A stretch of DNA of 64,000 nt from Eledone cirrhosa (Eukaryota; Mollusca; Cephalopoda; Octopoda; Eledonidae). The translations under genes were made by a program, and so were the position numbers. Positions 1 to 12,880 of the stretch are shown here, piece by piece. The notes below the pieces were generated by a model. That model made no database searches, was not told the DNA's origin, and was given only the letters and a program-made list of their open reading frames with translations. Numbering within the stretch: position 1 is the stretch's first letter; each line of letters opens with the position of its first letter. The stretch is taken from positions 39,335,985-39,399,984 of the forward strand of contig OZ024758.1 in the NCBI GenBank assembly GCA_964016885.1, read 5' to 3'.

Positions 1-54
1 CTTCTGACAGCTAATACTATGAACTTAAATGAATTCTCACCAACATTGGAGTTA

Positions 55-108
55 CTTCTGACAGCTAATACCATGAACTTAAATGAATTCTCACCAACAG
101 TGGAGTTA
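55..108 (+). repeat. Reference monomer (matches the consensus)
   Basis: This copy carries the commonest base at each diagnostic site: G at monomer position 10, A at 14, AA at 22-23, C at 40, G at 46, A at 50, T at 53 and A at 54. Position 1 is the first C of CTTCTGACAG. It is offered as the coordinate frame for the variants described elsewhere. Read in frame from the ATG at monomer positions 19-21 the plus strand has no stop, and the complementary strand is also open in one frame. That is a property of a stop-free 18-codon period, not evidence of a gene. Confidence 0.95.
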
Positions 109-485
109 CTTCTGACAGCTAGTACCATGAACTTAAATGAATTCTCACCAACAGTGGAGTTACTTCTGACAGCTAATACCATGAACTTAAATGAATTCTC
201 ACCAACAGTGGAGTTACTTCTGACAGCTAATACCATGAACTTAAATGAATTCTCACCAACATTGGAGTTACTTCTGACAGCTAGTACCATGAACTTAAAT
301 GAATTCTCACCAACAGTGAAGTTACTTCTGACAGCTAATACCATGAACTTAAATGATTTCTCACCAACAGTGGAGTTCCTTCTGACAGCTAATACCATGA
401 ACTAAAATGAATTCTCACCAACATTGGAGTTACTTCTGACAGCTGGTACCATGACTTAAATGAATTCTCACCAACATTGGAGTTA

Positions 486-593
486 CTTCTGACAACTAAT
501 ACCATGACTTAAATGAATTCTCACCAACAGTGGAGTTACTTCTGACAAACTAATACCATGAACTTAAATGAATTCTCACCAACACTGGAGTTA
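486..593. repeat. 53-bp + 55-bp monomer pair (phase-shift and restore marker), first exemplar
   Basis: Positions 486-538 form a 53-bp monomer, with GACAACTAAT and the one-base deletion CCATGACTTAAATG. Positions 539-593 form a 55-bp monomer in which GACAGCT is replaced by GACAAACT. The -1 and +1 cancel, so the 54-bp phase resumes. This pair recurs about fifty times, for example at about 2,690, 4,253, 10,711, 16,584, 28,363, 35,041, 45,594, 53,189 and 63,586 (start of the 55-mer region). It is absent between about 10.75 and 16.56 kb. Its regular reuse makes it a good landmark for defining higher-order units. I see no function for it beyond being a linked pair inherited by duplication. Confidence 0.85.
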
Positions 594-3500
594 CTTCTGA
601 CAGCTAGTACCATGAACTTAAATGAATTCTCACCAACAGTGGAGTTATTTCTGACAGCTAATACCATGAACTTAAATGAATTCTCACCAACAGTGGAGTT
701 CCTTCTGACAGCTAATACCATGAACTTAAATGAATTCTAACCAACATTGGAGTTACTTCTGACAGCTAGTACCATGACTTAAATGAATTCTCACCAACAT
801 TGGAGTTACTTCTGACAACTAATACCATGACTTAAATGAATTCTCACCAACAGTGGAGTAACTTCTGACAAACTAATACCATGAACTTAAATGAATTCTC
901 ACCAACAGTGGAGTTACTTCTAACAGCTAGTACCATGAACTTAAATGAATTCTCACCAACATTGGAGTTACTTCTGACAACTAATACCATGATTTAAATG
1001 AATTCTCACCAACAGTGGAGTTACTTCTGACAGCTAATACCATGAACTTAAATGAATTCTCACCAACAGTGGAGTTACTTCTGACAGCTAATACCATGAA
1101 CTTAAATGAATTCTCACCAACATTGGAGTTACTTCTGACAGCTAATACCATGACTTAAATGAATTCTCACCAACAGTGGAGTTACTTCTGACAGCTAATA
1201 CCATGAACTTAAATGAATTCTCACCAACATTGGAGTTACTTCTGACAGCTAATACCATGACTTAAATGAATTCTCACCAACAGTGGAGTTACTTCTGACA
1301 GCTAATACCATGAACTTAAATGAATTCTCACCAACATTGGAGTTACTTCTGACAGCTAGTACCATGAACTTAAATGAATTCTCACCAACAGTGGAGTTAC
1401 TTCTGACAGCTAATACCATGAACTTAAATGAATTCTCACCAACAGTGGAGTTACTTCTGACAGCTAGTACCATGAACTTAAATGAATTCTCACCAACATT
1501 GGAGTTACTTCTGACAGCTAATACCATGAACTTAAATGAATTCTCACCAACAGTGGAGTTACTTCTGACAGGTAGTACCATGAACTTAAATGAATTCTCA
1601 CCAACAGTGGAGTTCCTTCTGACAGCTAATACCATGAACTTAAATGAATTCTCACCAACAGTGGCGTTCCTTCTGACAGCTAATACCATGAACTTAAATG
1701 AATTCTCACCAACAGTGGAGTTACTTCTGCCAGCTAGTACCATGACTTAAATGAATTCTCACCAACATTGGAGTTCCTTCTGACAGCTAATACCATGAAC
1801 TTAAATGAATTCTCACCAACAGTGGAGTTCCTTCTGACAGCTAATACCATGAACTTAAATGAATTCTCACCAACATTGGAGTTACTTCTGACAACTAATA
1901 CCATGACTTAAATGAATTCTCACCAACAGTGGAGTTACTTCTGACAAACTAATACCATGAACTTAAATGAATTCTCACCAACAGTGGAGTTAATTCTGAC
2001 AGCTAGTACCATTCTAACTTAAATGAATTCTCACCAACAGTGGAGTTACTTCTGACAGCTAATACCATGAACTTAAATGAATTCTCACCAACAGTGGAGT
2101 TACTTCTGACAGCTAATACCATGAACTTAAATGAATTCTCACCAACATTGGAGTTACTTCTGACAGCTAATACAATGACTTAAATGAATTCTCACCAACA
2201 CTGGAGTTACTTCTGACAGCTAATACCATGAACTTAAATGAATTCTCACCAACATTGGAGTTACTTCTGACAGCTAGTACCATGAACTTAAATGAATTCT
2301 CACCAACAGTGGAGTTACTTCTGACAGCTAATACCATGAACTTAAATGAATTCTCACCAACAGTGGAGTTCCATCTGACAGCTAATACCATGAACTTAAA
2401 TGAATTCTCACCAACATTGGAGTTACTTCTGACAGCTAGTACCATGACTTAAATGAATTCTCACCAACATTGGAGTTACTTCTGACAACTAATACCATGA
2501 CTTAAATGAATTCTCACCAACAGTGGAGTTACTTCTGACAGCTAATACCATGAACTTAAATGAATTCTCACCAACAGTGGAGTTACTTCTGACAGCTAGT
2601 ACCATGAACTTAAATGAATTCTCACCAACATTGGAGTTACTTCTGACAACTAATACCATGACTTAAATGAATTCTCACCAACAGTGGAGTTACTTCTGAC
2701 AAACTAATACCATGAACTTAAATGAATTCTCACCAACAGTGGAGTTACTTCTGACAGCTAGTACCATGAACTTAAATGAATTCTCACCAACCGTGGAGTT
2801 ACTTCTGACAGCTAATACCATGAACTTAAATGAATTCTCACCAACAGTGGAGTTACTTCTGACAGCTAATACCATGAACTTAAATGAATTCTCACCAACA
2901 GTGGAGTTCCATCTGACAGCTAATACCATGAACTTAAATGAATTCTCACCAACATTGGAGTTACTTCTGACAGCTAGTACCATGACTTAAATGAATTCTC
3001 ACCAACATTGGAGTTACTTCTGACAACTAATACCATGACTTAAATGAATTCTCACCAACAGTGGAGTTACTTCTGACAAACTAATACCATGAACTTAAAT
3101 GAATTCTCACCAACAGTGGAGTTACTTCTGACAGCTAGTACCATGAACTTAAATGAATTCTCACCAACAGTGGAGTTCCTTCTGACAGCTAATACCATGA
3201 ACTTAAATGAATTCTCACCAACAGTGGAGTTACTTCTGACAGCTAATACCATGAACTTAAATGAATTCTCACCAACAGTGGAGTTACTTCTGACAGCTAG
3301 TACCATGAACTTAAATGAATTCTCACCAACATTGGAGTTACTTCTGACAACTAATACCATGACTTAAATGAATTCTCACCAACAGTGGAGTTACTTCTGA
3401 CAGCTAATACCATGAACTTAAATGAATTCTCACCAACAGTGGAGTTACTTCTGACAGCTAGTACCATGAACTTAAATGAATTCTCACCAACATTGGAGTT

Positions 3501-3717
3501 ACTTCTGACAACTAATACCATGACTTAAATGAATTCTCACCAACAGTGGAGTTACTTCTGACAAACTAATACCATGAACTTAAATGAATTCTCACCAACA
3601 GTGGAGTTACTTCTGACAGCTAGTACCATGAACTTAAATGAATTCTCACCAACCGTGGAGTTACTTCTGACAGCTAATACCATGAACTTAAATGAATTCT
3701 CACCAACAGTGGAGTTA

Positions 3718-5233
3718 CTTCTGACAGCTAATACTATGAACTTAAATGAATTCTCACCAACATTGGAGTTACTTCTGACAGCTAATACCATGAACTTAAA
3801 TGAATTCTCACCAACAGTGGAGTTACTTCTGACAGCTAGTACCATGAACTTAAATGAATTCTCACCAACAGTGGAGTTACTTCTGACAGCTAATACCATG
3901 AACTTAAATGAATTCTCACCAACAGTGGAGTTACTTCTGACAGCTAATACCATGAACTTAAATGAATTCTCACCAACATTGGAGTTACTTCTGACAGCTA
4001 GTACCATGAACTTAAATGAATTCTCACCAACAGTGAAGTTACTTCTGACAGCTAATACCATGAACTTAAATGATTTCTCACCAACAGTGGAGTTCCTTCT
4101 GACAGCTAATACCATGAACTAAAATGAATTCTCACCAACATTGGAGTTACTTCTGACAGCTGGTACCATGACTTAAATGAATTCTCACCAACATTGGAGT
4201 TACTTCTGACAACTAATACCATGACTTAAATGAATTCTCACCAACAGTGGAGTTACTTCTGACAAACTAATACCATGAACTTAAATGAATTCTCACCAAC
4301 ACTGGAGTTACTTCTGACAGCTAGTACCATGAACTTAAATGAATTCTCACCAACAGTGGAGTTATTTCTGACAGCTAATACCATGAACTTAAATGAATTC
4401 TCACCAACAGTGGAGTTCCTTCTGACAGCTAATACCATGAACTTAAATGAATTCTAACCAACATTGGAGTTACTTCTGACAGCTAGTACCATGACTTAAA
4501 TGAATTCTCACCAACATTGGAGTTACTTCTGACAACTAATACCATGACTTAAATGAATTCTCACCAACAGTGGAGTAACTTCTGACAAACTAATACCATG
4601 AACTTAAATGAATTCTCACCAACAGTGGAGTTACTTCTAACAGCTAGTACCATGAACTTAAATGAATTCTCACCAACATTGGAGTTACTTCTGACAACTA
4701 ATACCATGATTTAAATGAATTCTCACCAACAGTGGAGTTACTTCTGACAGCTAATACCATGAACTTAAATGAATTCTCACCAACAGTGGAGTTACTTCTG
4801 ACAGCTAATACCATGAACTTAAATGAATTCTCACCAACATTGGAGTTACTTCTGACAGCTAATACCATGACTTAAATGAATTCTCACCAACAGTGGAGTT
4901 ACTTCTGACAGCTAATACCATGAACTTAAATGAATTCTCACCAACATTGGAGTTACTTCTGACAGCTAATACCATGACTTAAATGAATTCTCACCAACAG
5001 TGGAGTTACTTCTGACAGCTAATACCATGAACTTAAATGAATTCTCACCAACATTGGAGTTACTTCTGACAGCTAGTACCATGAACTTAAATGAATTCTC
5101 ACCAACAGTGGAGTTACTTCTGACAGCTAATACCATGAACTTAAATGAATTCTCACCAACAGTGGAGTTACTTCTGACAGCTAGTACCATGAACTTAAAT
5201 GAATTCTCACCAACATTGGAGTTACTTCTGACA
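3718..5233. repeat. Higher-order block A, copy 2
   Basis: Second copy of the block at 1-1,516, offset 3,717 bp, carrying the same ordered set of private variants, including ATACTATG near 3,731 and the EcoRI-destroying TGATTTCTC near 4,071. To its left, 2,447-2,872 matches 3,309-3,734 at offset 862 bp, including the rare AACCGTGG monomer near 2,790 and 3,652. The flank of copy 2 is therefore itself a smaller duplication. Confidence 0.85.
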
Positions 5234-5656
5234 ACTAATACCATGACTTAAATGAATTCTCACCAACAGTGGAGTTACTTCTGACAAACTAATACCATGA
5301 ACTTAAATGAATTCTCACCAACAGTGGAGTTACTTCTGACAGCTAATACCATGAACTTAAATGAATTCTCACCAACAGTGGAGTTACTTCTGACAGCTAG
5401 TACCATGAACTTAAATGAATTCTCACCAACATTGGAGTTACTTCTGACAACTAATACCATGACTTAAATGAATTCTCACCAACAGTGGAGTTACTTCTGA
5501 CAAACTAATACCATGAACTTAAATGAATTCTCACCAACAGTGGAGTTACTTCTGACAGCTAGTACCATGAACTTAAATTAATTCTCACCAACAGTGGAGT
5601 TACTTCTGACAGCTAAGACCATGAACTTAAATGAATTCTCACCAACAGTGGAGTTA

Positions 5657-6496
5657 CTTCTGACAGCTAATACCATGAACTTAAATGAATTCTCACCAAC
5701 ATTGGAGTTACTTCTGACAGCTAATACCATGAACTTAAATGAATTCTCACCAACAGTGGAGTTACTTCTGACAGCTAGTACCATGAACTTAAATGAATTC
5801 TCACCAACAGTGGAGTTACTTCTGACAGCTAATACCATGAACTTAAATGAATTCTCACCAACAGTGGAGTTACTTCTGACAGCTAATACCATGAACTAAA
5901 ATGAATTCTCACCAACATTGGAGTTACTTCTGACAGCTAGTACCATGAACTTAAATGAATTCTCACCAACAGTGAAGTTACTTCTGACAGCTAATACCAT
6001 GAACTTAAATGATTTCTCACCAACAGTGGAGTTCCTTCTGACAGCTAATACCATGAACTAAAATGAATTCTCACCAACATTGGAGTTACTTCTGACAGCT
6101 AGTACCATGACTTAAATGAATTCTCACCAACATTGGAGTTACTTCTGACAACTAATGCCATGACTTAAATGAATTCTCACCAACAGTGGAGTTACTTCTG
6201 ACAAACTAATACCATGAACTTAAATGAATTCTCACCAACACTGGAGTTACTTCTGACAGCTAGTACCATGAACTTAAATGAATTCTCACCAACAGTGGAG
6301 TTACTTCTGACAGCTAATACCATGAACTTAAATGAATTCTCACCAACAGTGGAGTTCCTTCTGACAGCTAATACCATGAACTTAAATGAATTCTAACCAA
6401 CATTGGAGTTACTTCTGACAGCTAGTACCATGACTTAAATGAATTCTCACCAACATTGGAGTTACTTCTGACAACTAATACCATGACTTAAATGAA
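5657..6496. repeat. Module M1, third copy (part of block A)
   Basis: The first ~840 bp of block A recurs here (offset 1,939 from 3,718), with GTGAAGTT near 5,973, TGATTTCTC near 6,010, GAACTAAAATG near 6,057 and GAATTCTAACC near 6,390 in the same order. Small differences exist: an extra GAACTAAAATG near 5,893, CTAGTACC instead of CTGGTACC, and GTTACTTCTG instead of GTTATTTCTG. After the module, the sequence resumes the block A order with about two monomers missing, then continues to about 7,000. Confidence 0.7.
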
Positions 6497-7162
6497 TTCT
6501 CACCAACAGTGGAGTTACTTCTGACAGCTAGTACCATGAACTTAAATGAATTCTCACCAACATTGGAGTTACTTCTGACAACTAATACCATGATTTAAAT
6601 GAATTCTCACCAACAGTGGAGTTACTTCTGACAGCTAATACCATGAACTTAAATGAATTCTCACCAACAGTGGAGTTACTTCTGACAGCTAATACCATGA
6701 ACTTAAATGAATTCTCACCAACATTGGAGTTACTTCTGACAGCTAATACCATGACTTAAATGAATTCTCACCAACAGTGGAGTTACTTCTGACAGCTAAT
6801 ACCATGAACTTAAATGAATTCTCACCAACATTGGAGTTACTTCTGACAGCTAATACCATGACTTAAATGAATTCTCACCAACAGTGGAGTTACTTCTGAC
6901 AGCTAATACCATGAACTTAAATGAATTCTCACCAACATTGGAGTTACTTCTGACAGCTAGTACCATGAACTTAAATGAATTCTCACCAACAGTGGAGTTA
7001 CTTCTGACAGCTAATATCATGAACTTAAATGAATTCTCACCAACAGTGGAGTTACTTCTGACAGCTAATACCATGAACTTAAATGAATTCTCACCAACAG
7101 TGGAGTTACTTCTGACAGCTAATACCATGAACTTAAATGAATTCTCACCAACAGTGGAGTTA

Positions 7163-8002
7163 CTTCTGACAGCTAATACCATGAACTTAAATGAATTCTC
7201 ACCAACATTGGAGTTACTTCTGACAGCTAATACCATGAACTTAAATGAATTCTCACCAACAGTGGAGTTACTTCTGACAGCTAGTACCATGAACTTAAAT
7301 GAATTCTCACCAACAGTGGAGTTACTTCTGACAGCTAATACCATGAACTTAAATGAATTCTCACCAACAGTGGAGTTACTTCTGACAGCTAATACCATGA
7401 ACTTAAATGAATTCTCACCAACATTGGAGTTACTTCTGACAGCTAGTACCATGAACTTAAATGAATTCTCACCAACAGTGAAGTTACTTCTGACAGCTAA
7501 TACCATGAACTTAAATGATTTCTCACCAACAGTGGAGTTCCTTCTGACAGCTAATACCATGAACTAAAATGAATTCTCACCAACATTGGAGTTACTTCTG
7601 ACAGCTAGTACCATGACTTAAATGAATTCTCACCAACATTGGAGTTACTTCTGACAACTAATACCATGACTTAAATGAATTCTCACCAACAGTGGAGTTA
7701 CTTCTGACAAACTAATACCATGAACTTAAATGAATTCTCACCAACACTGGAGTTACTTCTGACAGCTAGTACCATGAACTTAAATGAATTCTCACCAACA
7801 GTGGAGTTACTTCTGACAGCTAATACCATGAACTTAAATGAATTCTCACCAACAGTGGAGTTCCTTCTGACAGCTAATACCATGAACTTAAATGAATTCT
7901 AACCAACATTGGAGTTACTTCTGACAGCTAGTACCATGACTTAAATGAATTCTCACCAACATTGGAGTTACTTCTGACAACTAATACCATGACTTAAATG
8001 AA
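7163..8002. repeat. Module M1, fourth copy
   Basis: Fourth occurrence of the ~840 bp module, offset 3,445 from 3,718 and 1,506 from the third copy. GTGAAGTT near 7,479, TGATTTCTC near 7,515, GAACTAAAATG near 7,562 and GAATTCTAACC near 7,896 appear in order. It shares CTAGTACC and GTTACTTCTG with the third copy rather than the first two, so copies three and four look like the more closely related pair. Their match extends roughly 5,580-6,523 against 7,086-8,029. Confidence 0.7.
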
Positions 8003-8858
8003 TTCTCACCAACAGTGGAGTTACTTCTGACAAACTAATACCATGAACTTAAATGAATTCTCACCAACAGTGGAGTTACTTCTGACAGCTAGTACCATGA
8101 ACTTACATGAATTCTCACCAACATTGGAGTTACTTCTGACAACTAATACCATGATTTAAATGAATTCTCACCAACAGTGGAGTTACTTCTGACAGCTAAT
8201 ACCATGAACTTAAATGAATTCTCACCAACAGTGGAGTTACTTCTGACAGCTAATACCATGAACTTAAATGAATTCTCACCAACATTGGAGTTACTTCTGA
8301 TAGCTAATACCATGATTTAAATGAATTCTCACCAACAGTGGAGTTACTTCTGACAGCTAATACCATGAACTTAAATGAATTCTCACCAACATTGGAGTTA
8401 CTTCTGACAGCTAATACCATGACTTAAATGAATTCTCACCAACAGTGGAGTTACTTCTGACAGCTAATACCATGAACTTAAATGAATTCTCACCAACATT
8501 GGAGTTACTTCTGACAGCTAGTACCATGAACTTAAATGAATTCTCACCAACAGTGGAGTTACTTCTGACAGCTAATACCATGAACTTAAATAAATTCTCA
8601 CCAACAGTGGAGTTACTTCTGACAGCTAATACCATGAACTTAAATGAATTCTCACCAACAGTGGAGTTCCTTCTGACAGCTAATACCATGAACTTAAATG
8701 AATTCTCACCAACAGTGGAGTTACTTCTGACAGCTAATACCATGAACTTAAATGAATTCTCACCAACAGTGGAGTTCCTTCTGACAGCTAATACCATGAA
8801 CTTAAATGAATTCTCACCAACATTGGAGTTACTTCTGACAGCTAGTACCATGACTTAA

Positions 8859-8910
8859 ATGAATTCTCACCAACATTGGATTACTTCTGACAACTAATAC
8901 CATGACTTAA
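8859..8910. repeat. Short monomers with a private 2-bp deletion
   Basis: Around 8,880 the normal CATTGGAGTTAC reads CATTGGATTAC, a loss of two bases seen nowhere else in the window. It lies between two GACTT-type one-base deletions, so phase shifts several times within about 100 bp. It looks like a young mutation not yet spread by amplification, and is useful as a unique anchor. Confidence 0.7.
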
Positions 8911-9310
8911 ATGAATTCTCACCAACAGTGGAGTTACTTCTGACAAACTAATACCATGAACTTAAATGAATTCTCACCAACAGTGGAGTTACTTTTGACA
9001 GCTAGTACCATGAACTTAAATGAATTCTCACCAACAGTGGAGTTCCTTCTGACTGCTAATACCATGAACTTAAATGAATTCTCACCAACAGTGGAGTTAC
9101 TTCTGACAGCTAATACCATGAACGTAAATGAATTCTCACCAACATTGGAGTTCCTTCTGACAGCTAATACCATGAACTTAAATGAATTCTCACCAACAGT
9201 GGAGTTCCTTCTGACAGCTAATACCATGAACTTAAATGAATTCTCACCAACATTGGAGTTACTTCTGACAACTAATACCATGACTTAAATGAATTCTCAC
9301 CTACAATGGA

Positions 9311-10313
9311 GTGACTTCTGACAGCTAATACCATGAACTTAAATGAAATCTCACCAACATTGGGGTTACTTCTGACAGCTAATACCATGAACTTAAATGA
9401 ATTCTCACCAACAGTGGAGTGACTTCTGACAGCTAATACCATGAACTTAAATGAATTCTCACCAACATTGGAGTGACTTCTGACAGCTAATACCATGAAC
9501 TTAAATGAATTCTCACCAACAGTGGAGTTACTTCTGACAGCTAGTACCATGAACCTAAATGAATTCTCACCAACAGTGGAGTTACTTCTGACAGCTAATA
9601 CCATGAACTTAAATGAATTCTCAGCAACAGTGGAGTTCCTTCTGACAGCTAATACCATGAACTTAAATGAATTCTCACCAACATTGGAGTTACTTCTGAC
9701 AGCTAGTACCATGAACTTAAATGAATTCTCACCAACAGTGGAGTTACTTCTGACAGCTAGTACCATGAACTTAAATGAATTCTCACCAACAGTGGAGTTC
9801 CTTCTGACAGCTAATACCATGAACTTAAATGAATTCTCAGCAACAGTGGAGTTCCTTCTGACAGCTAATACCATGAACTTAAATGAATTCTCACCAACAT
9901 TGGAGTTACTTCTGACAGCTAGTACCATGAACTTAAATGAATTCTCACCAACAGTGGAGTTACTTCTGAGAGCTAATACCATGAACTTAAATGAATTCTC
10001 ACCAACAGTGGCGTTCCTTCTGACAGCTAATACCATGAACTTAAATGAATTCTCACCAACAGTGGAGTTACTTCTGACAGCTAGTACCATGACTTAAATG
10101 AATTCTCACCAACATTGGAGTTCCTTCTGACAGCTAATACCATGAACTTAAATGAATTCTCACCAACAGTGGAGTTACTTCTGACAGCTAATACCATGAA
10201 CTTAAATGAATTCTCACCAACAGTGGAGTGACTTCTGACAGCTAATACCATGAACTTAAATGAATTCTCACCAACATTGGAGTTACTTCTGACAGCTAAT
10301 ACCATGACTTAAA
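9311..10313. repeat. Module M2, representative copy
   Basis: This ~1 kb module has an ordered series of variant monomers: TTGGGG, GAGTGAC twice, GAACCTAAATG near 9,551, TCAGCAAC near 9,632 and again near 9,838, GTGGCGTTCC near 10,010, then a GACTT monomer, GAGTGAC near 10,228 and a second GACTT monomer near 10,305. Near-complete copies lie at about 15,225-16,181, 18,196-19,198, 23,198-24,200, 36,300-37,176 and 39,642-40,518. Partial copies occur near 11.7, 12.7, 14.3, 42.3, 46.8, 51.7 and 57.4 kb. It is the most widely reused building block right of 9.3 kb. Private differences, for example GAAATCTC near 9,346 and GAGAGCT near 9,968 in this copy, distinguish the copies. Confidence 0.75.
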
Positions 10314-11252
10314 TGAATTCTCACCAACAGTGGAGTTACTTCTGACAGCTAATACCATGAACTTAAATGAATTCTCACCAACAGTGGAGTTACTTCTGAC
10401 AGCTAATACCATGAACTTAAATGAATTCTCACCAACATTGGAGTTACTTCTGACAGCTAGTACCATGACTTAAATGAATTCTCACCAACATTGAAGTTAC
10501 TTCTGACAGCTAATACCATGACTTAAATGAATTCTCACCAACAGTGGAGTTACTTCTGACAGCTAATACCATGAACTTAAATGAATTCTCACCAACAGTG
10601 GAGTTACTTCTGACAGCTTGTACCATGAACTTAAATGAATTCTCACCAACATTGGAGTTACTTCTGACAACTAATACCATGACTTAAATGAATTCTCACC
10701 AACAGTGGAGTTACTTCTGACAAACTAATACCATGAACTTAAATGAATTCTCACCAACAGTGGAGTTACTTCTGACAGCTAGTACCATGAACTTAAATGA
10801 ATTCTCACCAACAGTGGAGTTCCTTCTGACAGCTAATAGCATGAACTTAAATGAATTCTCAGCAACAGTGGAGTTCCTTCTGACAGCTAATACCATGAAC
10901 TTAAATGAATTCTCACCAACATTGGAGTTACTTCTGACAGCTAGTACCATGAACTTAAATGAATTCTCACCAACAGTGGAGTTACTTCTGACAGCTAATA
11001 CCATGAACTTAAATGAATTCTCACCAACAGTGGCGTTCCTTCTGACAGCTAATACCATGAACTTAAATGAATTCTCACCAACAGTGGAGTTACTTCTGAC
11101 AGCTAGTACCATGACTTAAATGAATTCTCACCAACATTGGAGTTGCTTCTGACAGCTAATACCATGAACTTAAATGAATTCTCACCAACAGTGGAGTTAC
11201 TTCTGACAGCTAATACCATGAACTTAAATGAATTCTCACCAACAGTGGAGTG

Positions 11253-12880
11253 ACTTCTGACAGCTAATACCATGAACTTAAATGAATTCTCACCAACATT
11301 GGAGTTACTTCTGACAGCTAATACCATGACTTAAATGAATTCTCACCAACAGTGGAGTTACTTCTGACAGCTAATACCATGAACTTAAATGAATTCTCAC
11401 CAACAGTGGAGTTACTTCTGACAGCTAATACCATGAACTTAAATGAATTCTCACCAACATTGGAGTTACTTCTGACAGTTAGTACCATGACTTAAATGAA
11501 TTCTCACCGACATTGGAGTTACTTCTGACAGCTAATACCATGACTTAAATGAATTCTCACCAACAGTGGAGTGACTTCTGACAGCTAATACCATGAACTT
11601 AAATGAATTCTCACCAACAGTGGAGTTACTTCTGACAGCTTGTACCATGAACTTAAATGAATTCTCACCAACATTGGAGTTACTTCTGACAACTAATACC
11701 ATGACTTAAATGAATTCTCACCAACATTGGGGTTACTTCTGACAGCTAATACCATGAACTTAAATGAATTCTCACCAACAGTGGAGTGACTTCTGACAGC
11801 TAATACCATGAACTTAAATGAATTCTCACCAACATTGGAGTGACTTCTGACAGCTAATACCATGAACTTAAATGAATTCTCACCAACAGTGGAGTTACTT
11901 CTGACAGCTAATACCATGAACATAAATGAATTCTCAGCAACAGTGGAGTTCCTTCTGACAGCTAATACCATGAACTTAAATGAATTCTCACCAACATTGG
12001 AGTTACTTCTGACAGCTAATACCATGAACTTAAATGAATTCTCACCAACATTGGAGTTAATTCTGACAGCTAGTACCATGAACTTAAATGAATTCTCATC
12101 CAACAGTGGAGTTACTTCTGACAGCTAATACCATGAACTTAAATGAATTCTCACCAACATTGGAGTTACTTCTGACAGCTAGTACCATGAACTTAAATGA
12201 ATTCTCACCAACAGTGGAGTTACTTCTGACAGCTAATACCATGAACTTAAATGAATTCTCACCAACAGTGGAGTTACTTCTGACAGCTAATACCATGAAC
12301 TTAAATGAATTCTCACCAACAGTGGAGTTACTTCTGACAGCTAATACCATGAACTTAAATGAATTCTCACCAACAGTGGAGTTACTTCTGACAGCTAATA
12401 CCATGAACTTAAATGAATTCTCACCAACATTGGAGTTACTTCTGACAGTTAGTACCATGACTTAAATGAATTCTCACCAACATTGGAGTTACTTCTGACA
12501 GCTAATACCATGACTTAAATGAATTCTCACCAACAGTGGAGTGACTTCTGACAGCTAATACCATGAACTTAAATGAATTCTCACCAACAGTGGAGTTACT
12601 TCTGACAGCTTGTACCATGAACTTAAATGAATTCTCACCAACATTGGAGTTACTTCTGACAACTAATACCATGACTTAAATGAATTCTCACCAACATTGG
12701 GGTTACTTCTGACAGCTAATACCATGAACTTAAATGAATTCTCACCAACAGTGGAGTGACTTCTGACAGCTAATACCATGAACTTAAATGAATTCTCACC
12801 AACATTGGAGTGACTTCTGACAGCTAATACCATGAACTTAAATGAATTCTCACCAACAGTGGAGTTACTTCTGACAGCTA
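11253..12880. repeat. Higher-order block C, copy 1
   Basis: Matches 13,784-15,411 at a constant offset of 2,531 bp over 1,628 bp. Shared markers are GACAGTTAGTACC near 11,474 and 12,444, GCTTGTACC near 11,638, TTGGGG near 11,729, GAACATAAATG near 11,919 and an inserted T (CTCATCCAAC) near 12,099. A difference is CACCGACATT near 11,509, which reads CACCAACATT in copy 2. Within the block, 11.47-12.1 kb also resembles 12.44-13.07 kb at offset 970 bp, so a smaller tandem lies inside. The 55-bp monomer is absent throughout. Confidence 0.8.

Larger units (their letters stand above)
1..1516. repeat. Higher-order block A, copy 1 (left edge outside window)
   Basis: This stretch is repeated at 3,718-5,233 with a constant offset of 3,717 bp. 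Shared private variants support descent from one block: ATACTATG near 19, GTGAAGTT near 316, TGATTTCTC near 354, GAACTAAAATG near 400, a GGTACC-type CTGGTACC near 443, GTTATTTCTG near 644, GAATTCTAACC near 735, GAGTAACTT near 857, CTTCTAACAG near 917 and CCATGATTTAAATG near 986. The copies part at 1,517 (G versus A in GACAGC/GACAAC). The true left boundary is not visible because copy 1 begins at the window edge. No difference was noticed over the aligned 1,516 bp. Confidence 0.85.

Noticed and set aside
55..108. Dual-strand open frame as a designed or selected ambigrammatic code
   Set aside because: With 18 codons per period, each frame has roughly a 0.4 chance of lacking a stop under equal codon use, so one open frame on each strand is unremarkable.
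55..108. Internal sub-repeat making the 54-bp monomer a trimer of 18 bp
   Set aside because: The three 18-bp thirds do not resemble one another by eye; no shorter period is visible.
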